Source: Synanceia verrucosa
Lineage: Eukaryota > Chordata > Actinopteri > Perciformes > Synanceiidae
Length of the DNA: 64,000 nt
Reading direction: 5' to 3'
Assembly: GCA_029721515.1 (NCBI GenBank)
Contig: CM056556.1
Location: 6,820,501 to 6,884,500 of the forward strand
Part shown: positions 37,333 through 46,619 of the stretch, one piece after another
Numbering within the stretch: position 1 is the stretch's first letter
Layout of the letters: each line of letters begins with the position of its first letter
Position numbers and translations under genes: made by a program
Notes under the pieces: generated by a model
The model's input: only the letters and a program-made list of their open reading frames with translations
Database searches by the model: none
Told to the model about the DNA's origin: nothing

Positions 37333-37488
37333 TTTTCTTAACTTGGTGGTTATGTCTTCATGTGTATGTTTTTTTGTTATCTGTAACTGTAACTACTGCT
37401 GCCTGTCTTGCCCAGGGCTCTCTTGTAAAAGAGATTTTTAATCTCAATGAGTTTTATCCTGGTTAAATAAAGGAAAAAAAAAAAAAAG
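37333..37488 (+). mobile_element. 3' tail of a non-LTR retrotransposon
   Basis: The phrases CTGCCTGTCTTGCCCAGG, AAAAGAGATTTTTAATCTCA and CCTGGTTAAATAAAGG followed by a 14-A run match a 3' end seen very often in fish genomes. AAGAGATTTTTAATCTC is itself a small hairpin. The 5' boundary is uncertain and the LINE clade is not assigned. Confidence 0.65.
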
Positions 37489-37660
37489 TTAGCAGGAAAG
37501 GGAAAGCCTAATACTAGATTGCAAACTTGCTACCACCTCAAGTTGTGAAGCTTTTTCAAAATTAGAAGGACACTCATGGTTTAGCAGTATAGCATATAGC
37601 TTTCAGTCTCATACTACCATTCCTTCACTCTCTTTACTTAGTACAGCTTTGCACAGCTAC

Positions 37661-38374
37661 TAGGGCTGGGTTAAAAAAATCAATTCAGTCAATTTTAATC
37701 AATCTCCATTTAAATGGTTGATAATCGATTCATAAAAGCCAAAAATCAATCCTTTAACTTGCGTAATTTTTTCTTCATTGGACGTGTGGAGAAGCAGCCT
37801 GAAGTATAAACCCGCCTGCCAGTCCTGTGTGAGGGCATTAATCACCATACATACGGCTAGTCTGCATAGCTAGTCTGCCGAAACCAAAGAAGAAGAAGTC
37901 TTGCGTGATCAGCGTTTAGTGCTGCTTTCATCGCTTTCCAAAGAACAAGATCTCGTAAGATGTTAAAACATGGCGGAAGTGAGTCCACCTCTCCAGGCAC
38001 CGCCGACGAGTTTAAAACCTGTTTTTTGGATGCATTTCACATTTAAGAAGTTGGAAGAAAATGACGAGTTGGACAAAAAACAAGTAGTATGCAAAATATG
38101 CAACGGGAAGAGAAAATACAGTGGCAATATGACGAATCTTCGCACTCATTTGACGAGACATCACCCGGAAGTCGGCAGACTCGGCACGGCTCAAACAAAC
38201 CAGCCTGGAGCAGGTATTGGCACCTAAGTTACCAGCAAACTCTGAACGTGCACAGAAAATAACGGAGCATTTATTTTAACTGAAATATCCCTGACTGAAT
38301 CGACACTGAATCGGATCGAATCGTGAATCATATCGAATCGGGACCTTGAAATATCGAATCGATACCCAGCCCTA
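37661..38374 (+). mobile_element. Non-autonomous hAT element with BED exon, 714 bp
   Basis: The ends TAGGGCTGGGT and ACCCAGCCCTA are inverted copies. The flanks are a perfect 8-bp target duplication, ACAGCTAC, at 37653-37660 and 38375-38382. The left end has paired TCAATTTTAATCAAT and ATTTAAATGG motifs; the right end has several ATCGAATCG motifs. Inside lies one BED zinc-finger exon but no catalytic hAT domain, so it is an internally deleted derivative. A fragment of the same family lies at 27146-27305. Confidence 0.95.
37970..38213 (+). CDS. BED zinc-finger exon of a hAT transposase
   Basis: The frame begins MAEVSPPLQAPPTSLKP and contains VFWMHFTFKK, the aromatic N-terminal part of a BED finger. 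CKICNGKRKY and LRTHLTRHHPE then supply the C-x2-C and H-x4-H zinc ligands. BED fingers bind DNA and in hAT transposases recognise the element's own ends. The exon is open to a stop at 38227, but GAGCAG followed by GTATTGG at 38214 looks like the donor of the original first intron. The rest of the transposase is deleted. It is intact as an exon, about 81 codons. It could yield only a DNA-binding fragment, or be fused to a host transcript; neither is shown. Confidence 0.75.
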
Positions 38375-38382
38375 ACAGCTAC

Positions 38383-40106
38383 AGTTGTTTGACAGTGTCC
38401 ACACAGAACCGGGGCTACATCATGTCTGTCCCAGAAAGGTTGAAGGCTGTGCCCCAAAATAAGGGAAACAAAGGAATAAAGATGGAGAAGGAGGGGGCAG
38501 AGAGGAAGACACAGATGATGTCCTGCCATGTGTTACTCTGGGAGGCACTGTTGTTCCTAACTTGAGGAAAGCTGTGTTACAGCCAATATCATCTTACCAT
38601 GCCAGCTCATTTGAGTATGGAGACAGACAACTGCAAGTATATGATATGGCACAGATATGGCACATTGTCTATGGCACCCATTTTGCGTATTTCACTGGGT
38701 TTCAGCACCTCAAAACCCCAAAATCAGTAAACGCCTGAATACAGAGCCCTAATTTGCTTCAGCACTAATGCAATTTTTATGCAAATTTTCAAAAAATTTC
38801 AAAAATGTATGCAATTTTTGCATAAAATTAAATTTGGGAATATTTGCTTGGAGGATCACGTAGTGAGAAAGTGTTCTGCAGAAAGCAGGAAACATGATTT
38901 GATGTGCTGGTTTGTGGAGAAAGAACAGAAAAACCTGCCTCCGTGTCAAAGCATCCTCCGTCCCCTGGAGCTCTTGTGCCATCACAGAGTGGCAGGCCTT
39001 AGTTCTTACTGATCTGTGAGCATGAGCGACAGCCACTGATCCTGCCTGGAGTGGCGCCACTGCAGTGCTCGCATTGCCCAGATTTTTTTCCCAAACAGAA
39101 AAGTCATTAAAGAGGTTAAACGCTCAGCTATGTGCAGAGGGCAAACAGGCAGATCTGGTTAAGGACCCTAACGGGCGGAGGACGTGTCTTCTTCCAGAGC
39201 ATGATGCCAGCTGGAGTGTGGCTCATGATTACAGGCTTCTATCCACTTCACATTGGCTGGGTTCGATTTCTGCTGTGAGGCCGTGAATGAGCCTTGAACA
39301 GCTGGTTCATAAGGTGAGACATTTTTCAGGACACAGCTAACACCTCATAATTGCAGAGCTTGGCATGTCATTGCATTTATGAAGATTTGCAACTTGTTAT
39401 ATGGTTAAAATTATGGTATCATAATGAGCAGAATAAAACTACAAACTTCTTCATCCATGGTTAGATTACTGAATACGCCCACTGGACGTGCAGTGACTGA
39501 AAATTACCGCAAAGAAACAAAAAACATCCGTAAAGGTACATTAAGACTCCACAGAGACCCAAAACATCTACAAAAACACACAATGTCACCACAAATATAC
39601 ACAAAACCGTAGAGATAAAGTATGTGTGTCTTGATCGTATGCAGGAGAGGTGGTGGGGCCTTGCTTGTCCACGCTCGGTGAACCTTTGCTTCATAATCCG
39701 CCCGTGTCCTCAACTTAATGTATTTTTATTACAGCGGTTAAACAGGTGTTAAAACCGTGTGCATGTTTGGACCCTATTAAGCACAAAACCATTTAAATGC
39801 CACAACATTTGAAAAGGTCAAAACTTTGCCTTGGATAATTAGTTTAAAGGATTCAAGAATTCGTAAAACTTTTTCAAAGTGCCATTACTATTAGTCTGTG
39901 TCCACACTGGAGGCATGAGCAACAGCAGCAACTCCTCTACTCCCTGTGTTTCTATACATTGGCTCAAATAAAATTGAGTTCCCTGACTAAATCTAAAATG
40001 TGACTTTAAGCTAACTACAATTTTCAGTAAGCCAATACTAAAACTACATTTACAGGCCACACATATTTGGGCAGAACCTAACACACGATTACTTTAATTC
40101 CACACG
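38383..40106. other. Unannotated stretch with degenerate A-rich repeat
   Basis: Positions about 39505-39610 contain imperfect units of the ACAGAGACCCAAAACATCTACAAA type, a style of minisatellite common in fish. Around 38765-38830 there are short GCAATTTTT/AAAAATTGC inverted strings. The frames here are shadows without domains. Confidence 0.4.
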
Positions 40107-40543
40107 CTAACTCTTTGAGTGCCATTGACATATACAGTATATATGTCAAAATGTTTTTTTTGGCTGCAGGCACAAGAGGGCCCTCTCACACAGACTGTGA
40201 GTAATATTGGGGCTTCTGGGATTTGTAGTTGGAGCATAAACATATGGTAAACAGCACAGAGATCAAAGCAGGAAAGTGGCAAAATCGCAATTAGAGAGCA
40301 AGAATCTGGACAAAAAGTGTTGATTTTGGTGGAAGTGTCCTCAACTCTACCTCTGATAAAACAAGAAAATGAGAATGGAGCAAGGTAAAAACAAACATTT
40401 TTTTCATGATGAAATAGAGAGTCTCTTCTTTCATTTGAGCTATTCAGAGTCATAGTACAAAATATACTGTGGGTCTTAAAAATGACTCAAAATGGCCAAA
40501 AACACTGGCACAAAGCTCTTTCGGACGGTACTCAATGAGTTAA
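40107..40543 (-). mobile_element. 'GAGTGCC' TTAA MITE, copy 3
   Basis: This copy runs from CTAACTCTTTGAGTGCCA to TACTCAATGAGTTAA, in the opposite orientation to copy 1. It shares the TGGGGCTTCTGGGATTTGTA, GATCAAAGCAGGAAAGTGG and TTCATTTGAGCTATTC blocks. The left TTAA has mutated to CTAA. Confidence 0.85.
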
Positions 40544-42389
40544 ATATATGTGGGGCGTAAATTTGATGGAGGAGACAGCACATCTGAAATATTTCCTCTG
40601 TAGAATCTCTCAATCATAACTTTGTTTTCCTGTCTTTATGTCTTTTTCTAGTCTGTATTAAAGAAACAAAAAACGTTGAAAGAGATTTGCAGTATTGCAT
40701 TTAACATCCGAACATCATTTGATGCCTTTGTTTGCCCACTAGAGCTCCACTCAAGAGATCTCTTGGTCCATTGCCTACTGCCATCTTGTTGACACACCTT
40801 ACTGTCACACCCTCATGATCCTACTGGCACAGTTTCCACACATCTGCTTGCGCTTCCTCCTGGGCCAGACAACATCAGTGTTTGCTTTGGCGATTTAACA
40901 TAATGCTGAGAGGAGCTGTGGCGTTTTACATCAGCTGGCGCAGGGAAAGAGATAATGCTGCAGTCTTTTTTAAACATAATTTACCATCATCTGATCATCA
41001 TTGGGAAACAAAACAAGGCTGGAACAAGGCAGTGCAGATTCATTTGCCTCTGTTAAATCCTGAAATGCTAAAATGTTTTGTAATTTAAAAATACTGCTTC
41101 AGAAATCTGATTGGTGACTTATTTGAACCCTATTAACCATTGGAGCACCTAAATGTCCTATATTTTAATCAATCATCATTGTTCAAAATGTAGGACATTT
41201 TTACAAAACTCTAGACCGCTCTCAGGAAAACAATACATATGCGAGAATAAGTAATGCAATTTGATGCTCGTGGTGCATCCAAGGTTTGTGTGACGCCCAA
41301 GCTTTGCTCTGGTGACCAAGGTTAATACCAAAATGAGCACGGTAAGTACGCTTTATGAAACGTGTGACTGGATTCCTGTTAGGAACTATAGTGTTTTTAC
41401 CCTGTGATATTTGGATTCAGCACATCAAAATTGTCCTAAATCAGTTAAATGAACTTACCACAACTTTGGTGTTGACCAGTGACTTGGACACATCAGTGTA
41501 ACACAACATTAATAAAACAAATAAAATCAAAATGCATGACATTTTTGAAGAAAAACGGATATAAGCATTTAATAAAATATTGTAGTATAACTGAAGGGAG
41601 TAGAGTGCAGAGCTGGGGGATGCAGCACTTGTTTAACAGGGGTGGAGTGTTGCATTGATCAAACAAAGCTAATCACTCCTCAGCATATCTTGTGCTCTGA
41701 TAGTCAGCAGTTGATCATTTAAAAACCAATTCATTTACTGCCTATTTTTCTCTCTCATTTTGTTTTACCTTGGAGGCATCCACATTTTAATCATCGTTAC
41801 CATGATCATAATTACCATTCACATCATCATAATCCTAAATACATTAAACAAGCTGCTGCTAATTCCTCATGACAAAAAGCTTGGGTGCGTTCACAGACTG
41901 CTGTATGTTACTTTAAATTGCTTTCCAAACCCCAAATGCTTGCTCAGGTCCCAAATGAGGTTGGCAGTGAGAACTGGCACACTTTTTACCCTGACTTTTA
42001 CAATTACAACGCAAAAGAAGTACTGTAATTTGACCTGTCAGAATTTTGACAAACTCTAATTTGAAGAAAATGATTTAAAAAGAATCACAAGTTTTTTTTT
42101 GTTTGCCAGATAAGCAAAAATGTCAACAGGTTTGATAAATTCAATCTAATTTGAATTTGCAAAACAGGTTTTTGCATTATGAGCTTTTTTGAATGTTGGT
42201 GGCTTTTATTGATGGATATTAAATGGTGGTCAGGGAGTCAGCTAAGTGTCTCTTGAGTGGCAGCAATACGGAGTTTAGATTTCTTTTCTTTTTTTGAGCT
42301 GCAGTCCTCATATTGATTACTTAACCACCAACACACACATAAACACACACATACGCTGCTGCTGCACCTAACACTTAACGTTTTTTTTT
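40544..42389. other. Unannotated stretch, nothing recognised
   Basis: The DNA is AT-rich; the 99-codon frame at 41760-42059 begins with an Ile-rich low-complexity stretch. A short CA-rich patch lies near 42330-42355. Confidence 0.45.
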
Positions 42390-43284
42390 TATAAATTAAT
42401 CTAACCATTGTTTTTTTGATTATTCGACTAATCTGTCGACTAATTTATTGATTATTTTAACGATTAATCACCCTATTAATATAACAATAAATTCAACTTC
42501 ATTTAACCATCAGACTTATATAACCATCAAAGACTCTCTCAACATATCAACATATATCCATATATCACTTACTATACGACTATTCATTCCAACATGTCAC
42601 TTGTAATCTCTTACTGAGCAGCTTAGTGTGTTTTTATGTTCTTATAGTGTTATTGTATATTGTTATGTTGCTGTTGGTTTTGCACGACATTGCATTTACA
42701 CTATTTTACACTATATATATTTTTTAATCTTTTTACTTTTCCTACTGTGTATGGCAAATGTTCATTTATTGACCTCCTATCACACACTGCAGGTCCTAAT
42801 TAAAGTATTTTCTTCCCTGCTAAACGTTTCAACAATACTTCAAACTTCAGAGAAGAAGAGCCATGATTAAAGTCCACACTCGTTTCCTCTGTTCCTCGCT
42901 CGCCACATCTCCATGCCACCACGGCAGCAGTCATTTGCCGTCAACGAGCGGATGCCAGCGCTGCCGGGTACAGGTGGATGAATGCGATGAACACAACAAT
43001 ATCAGATACAAACCTCAGCACACCACAGGTGTTGTAGCAACGACACACTGGCGTTTGTTGTGATGACGTTACCATGAATGCAATCCCTTCAAACATTCAT
43101 TCATTCAGTCGCCAACCGGCAGAGAGCTGCAGCCACGGAGCAGATAAATCAGTCGGTAACGGTAACAGACGCTCGTTTCACATGTCGATAATCCTGATGC
43201 TAATGTTGGGACAACAAACAACGGAATGGCTACGTAATTATCATGTGACTACTACTACTACGTTGATCATTCGCCCCAGCCCTA
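42390..43284. mobile_element. Probable hAT remnant
   Basis: The right edge ends CGCCCCAGCCCTA, a hAT-type terminus like that of the element at 37661. The left part has repeated GATTATTCGACTAATC / GTCGACTAAT strings typical of fish hAT subterminal regions. No matching left terminus, target duplication or transposase motif is visible, so the limits are approximate. Confidence 0.35.
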
Positions 43285-43689
43285 CTTGGCACATAACAGC
43301 CTATCTATATCACCATTTCCATGGTGCCACAGTGTCAATCATTCCCTGGGATCTCATACTACAGACCATAATTCATCACTTATTCTGTATATAGCTTGGC
43401 GCAATACAGACACACCGGAGAAAAGGTTAGAATGTCATGTGCTTTTATTTTAACACATGCCTCCAGTAATTCAAAACTCACACTTCAGTCTTCAGCACGG
43501 GGAAGAGTAACATAACTGTACAACATACTAGGCAGTGAGCATCAAATGTGTGAAAAATAGTGAATATGATGACACAGAGAGTGTCCCGCTGTAGGAGGTG
43601 GTCACAGAAGATTAGAGTAAGATTATGGAAGTCATCACTCCACATATCAACAGATGGATGGAGAGCAGAAGCTCAATGTTGTTAAAAAA
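43285..43689. other. Unannotated stretch, nothing recognised
   Basis: This non-coding DNA lies between the hAT remnant and the end of recognisable kinase homology. Confidence 0.45.
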
Positions 43690-44790
43690 AAAATAGTCGC
43701 AGTGAGCACTTCCAAAATCTATGACCTGCCCTTGAGAGACATCATTACTGATTTCAATAAGGACAATTTCTGTTTTAATGTCATGATGGAAGTCTCCCTC
43801 TGAGTGCATTTGAATGGCTGCTTTGGCCAGCTGCTTCATGATATTCTGAGACAGTGACAGAGACATTTTCAAAAGTAGCTTGGCACCATACACGGAAACG
43901 GCACACACTCCAGCTTTAGCACCGTAGCCTGGTGTTCCTTCAGGGGACCATCGTGGTTATTCAGGTTATTCAACAGCTCCACAGATACCCCTTTTCCACC
44001 AAAAGGAAGCTGGTGCTAGTTCTGTGCTGGTGCATAGCTGGTTCAACTATGCATTATGTGACAGCAAAATTTCAGTCACGTATAGTTTCATCCGGCAAAG
44101 CTTGTGCGGTGTGAAATCAAAACAAGTCTTAATGCTGGTGCTGTTCTCATGGCTGTTCCTGGCCCTATAAGAAATCCCGAGCCGAAAAAACAAACTGTTA
44201 CTGCCTACCTGTCTTTGTTGTAATCGCTTTTCGTTGTAATCGCTTCGAGCAGCAACTGTGTTTGAGAACACATTGTATCGCAGCTGCCAGTGAGATGGAG
44301 GTCGCCTATTGCCTGGGCACATCAATGATCACAGTGCTAATGGGACACTATTGTTCTGTATTTCAGTGTATTTCAAAACTTCTGTATGTCCCGGGAGTCC
44401 TTGCAATACATTTGCGATCAAATCAGGCAGTATTTACTCCAGTGTTGTTGGTCACGATAACCCCGCCCCAAGCCCCCAACGTAATTGGTGCTTAGCTCTG
44501 GACCAGCAAAGACTTGGTGCTTTCTTGGCCCCAGTTGGGGGGGGTACTTAGGCTGTGGAAACACAAAGAGCTAGTGCTTACTCAGGCTCTGGCTTCAAAC
44601 CAGCCCTAGAACCACCCCGGTGGAAAAGAGGTAAGAGGAAATTGGTCCCTCCATGACAAGGAAAACCTCCTGGATGTTGTCTTACAGTGGTACCAGCGTT
44701 ATAATGATGCTGCTGCAGATTTGGGCTACCTGCCGTTCCTAACATGAGGAGCATCTTTGAGCAATGGGCTGATTGGAACCACCTTTCCAT
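43690..44790 (-). pseudogene. Pim-like Ser/Thr kinase pseudogene
   Basis: On the minus strand, blocks of a Pim-type kinase appear in the right order. GKVVPI lies at 44788-44771 (N-lobe); FLVMEGPIS at about 44660-44638 (hinge); LLNNLNNHDGPLKEHQATVL from about 43975 (helices D-E); KQLAKAAIQMHSEG and FHHDIKTEIVLIE form the catalytic loop, with HRD changed to HHD and the Asn of DIKPEN replaced. VIDFGSAH (codons at 43719-43711) is the metal-binding DFG. Several frame changes and stops separate the blocks. The Gly loop and VAIK lysine are not seen. A 648-bp element is inserted after GPIS. Pim-like genes are greatly multiplied in many fish, so a dead copy here is plausible. It is certainly inactive. 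Confidence 0.7.
43986..44633. mobile_element. Inverted-repeat element inserted in the kinase copy, 648 bp
   Basis: The ends TACCCCTTTTCCACC and GGTGGAAAAGAGGTA are inverted copies. Immediate flanks are AGA on both sides (43983-43985, 44634-44636). Removing the element and one AGA joins the kinase text GPIS to SVELLNN in one frame, which independently supports a 3-bp target duplication. Such a length suggests PIF/Harbinger-like or CACTA-like mobilisation, not proven. There is no transposase. A 16-bp unit GTTGTAATCGCTTTTC is partly repeated near 44217-44248. Confidence 0.8.
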
Positions 44791-45735
44791 TTAAAGAATA
44801 AGATTAATCTTTAGATAGATGTGTTTCTGCTCATCCAGACTTCCAAACTTCCAAACTTTTGACTGATAGAATGCTTTGGCACTTTGGGAAATATGATTCA
44901 TTTCTTTCTTGCAAAGAGTTAGAGGCGAAGAGTGATACCACTCTGCATGTCTGTGCAATAAAAAAATAAAGCTGCCACCACATGCTGGGAGTTACTTTAC
45001 TGGGAGTTACTTTACTGGGAGTTACTGTGCCAGACCATTCCTCAGTTGCGTGATAGCCACGAGTGGTATATGTGCTCACATAGATTTTTAATGCCTCTGC
45101 CTGCCAGGTGTCATGTTTTTGTGTTACCCACATGCCCATACGCTACATCCGTTCTCACAGTAAAAGGTCAAGCTCACCATGACTCGTCCTTTTCTTCTGA
45201 AATTGTTAACTCAATTATGCCTTGAGTGCATTTCTTTAAATTCCTCCCATGCAGTTATTGGGTTTGGCGGCACTGCCACTTTAATACAGACCCTTAAGTG
45301 TGCAACAAAAATGGTCATGAATAGAATTAGAATATATATTGCATCATAAAATGGTGTGATAAGTCTCATATTCAGTATTTGTTTCATAAATATGAGGAGG
45401 TCAGTGCTGTACAGGTGATAAGTAATCTGTTTCTTGTTAGAATCATCTTGAGGTATTAATAAACTTATTTTTTTTTTTTTATATCCCAAATCATGATTAT
45501 ATCTCCTCAGCCACCTGTAGATGTTTGACCTTCAAACAACCCTGCACTACTCTGCTCACTATGTAGTTAACTAAAGACAGCAGCACAGCTTGGCACTCAG
45601 GCTCAGTCAGAGAGCTTCTTTTTCTGCTGATCATTCAGTGAGTAGAAAGTCATTGAGGCTGTTTCAATTATCTGACTATGACCAGTGAAACATTTCACAA
45701 GGAAAGACAATCCAATGCCAGACATAGAGCAGTTG
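44791..45735. other. Unannotated stretch
   Basis: Apart from the short tandem repeat at 44986-45027, nothing is recognised. The minus-strand frames (44831-45139, 45211-45489) show no domain. Confidence 0.45.
44986..45027. repeat. 15-bp tandem repeat, 2.8 copies
   Basis: The unit TGGGAGTTACTTTAC is perfectly repeated twice and followed by a partial third copy. Confidence 0.9.
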
Positions 45736-46026
45736 TTAAAGGAATAGTTGATAATCTTGTTCAGAAGCACTACTTGTTATACTGGGTGAACTGGTCCTTC
45801 CATCCTGAGAGCAGTCAATACAAAAAGAATCAGATCTCTGTGGCAGCTGCAGGCTGTAAAAACTCTGACCAATCCCTGCCATTCGGTCCCAATGGAAAGA
45901 ACCAATCAGTTCTCATCCTGCTCACACCTACCTCTGTCCCTCCCTTCACCTCACTTTTGCTGGAAATATCCAGCACACTCCTCTGCAGAAATACAGAGTT
46001 AGCAGGAGGATCTGTTCTGTAGGGAA

Positions 46027-46391
46027 CATCCATCCATCCATTATCTACCGCTTATCCTCATAGGGTTGCGGGGGTGCTGGAGCCTATCCCAGCTGTCTTA
46101 GGGTGAAAGTGGTTGTCTGTCTCTATGTGCCACCTCATCGCAGGGCACATAGAGACAGACAACCACTCACACTCACATTCACACCTACGGTCAATTTAAA
46201 ATAGCCAATTAACCTAATCCCCATGCATGTTTTTGGATGGTAGGAGGAAGCCGGAGTACCCGGAGAGAACCCACGCAGACGCGGGGGAGAACATGCAAAC
46301 TCTACATAGAAAGGCCCCGGGCCGGGATTCGAACCCAGTACCTTCTTGCTGTGAGGCGACAGTGCTAACCACTACACCACCGTGCCGCCCC
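46027..46391 (-). mobile_element. DANA/mermaid-like SINE, full length, nested
   Basis: On the minus strand it starts GGGGCGGCACGGTGGTGTAG, passes the tRNA-like A box (GTGTAGTGGTTAGCAC) and B box (GGGTTCGAATCCC), and ends in the tail GGATAAGCGGTAGATAATGG and GGATG repeats. Flanks GTAGGGAA (46019-46026) and GTAGGAA (46392-46398) look like a short target duplication. The 76-codon plus-strand frame over it is only the shadow translation of the SINE. Part of its body has been replaced by an inverted copy (46108-46167). Confidence 0.93.
46108..46167. repeat. Perfect 24-bp inverted repeat inside the SINE
   Basis: Arms 46108-46131 and 46144-46167 are exact reverse complements with a 12-base spacer. 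The right arm is the normal SINE sequence (GGCACATAGAGACAGACAA). The left arm occupies the place where the copy at 49.8 kb has GTGGGGTACACCCTGGAGAA. Confidence 0.95.
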
Positions 46392-46619
46392 GTAGGAAGA
46401 GAAAATGCAGGCAAAACTACCACTTCCAGCGTTACTTCTGACGGCTCACCCTGCTAAACAGGCAAAAAGAAGAAAGATGGAGGCAGAAAAGACTGCGACA
46501 GGCTCTGGATAAAGCTAGAGGACAAACAGTCTTTGATGGGTGGAGCTTAGAGGAGGTGCCACTTTGAAATCTTGCATGCTCTCTTGCTAGCTGTCCAAGA
46601 TTACCAACTATACCTTTAA

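Larger units (their letters stand above)
45740..46615. mobile_element. T2/Kolobok-type MITE with nested SINE
   Basis: TTAA lies immediately outside both ends (45736-45739, 46616-46619). The ends AGGAATAGTTGATAATCTTG and CAAGATTACCAACTATACCT are inverted copies with two mismatches over 20 bp. TTAAAGG at the edge fits the TTAAAGGRR terminus known for T2-type elements. Without the SINE at 46027-46391 the element is about 510 bp. There is no transposase. Confidence 0.82.

Noticed and set aside
46227..46457. 76-codon plus-strand open frame
   Set aside because: It lies wholly over the minus-strand SINE. The peptide is the usual shadow translation of this SINE family, not a gene.
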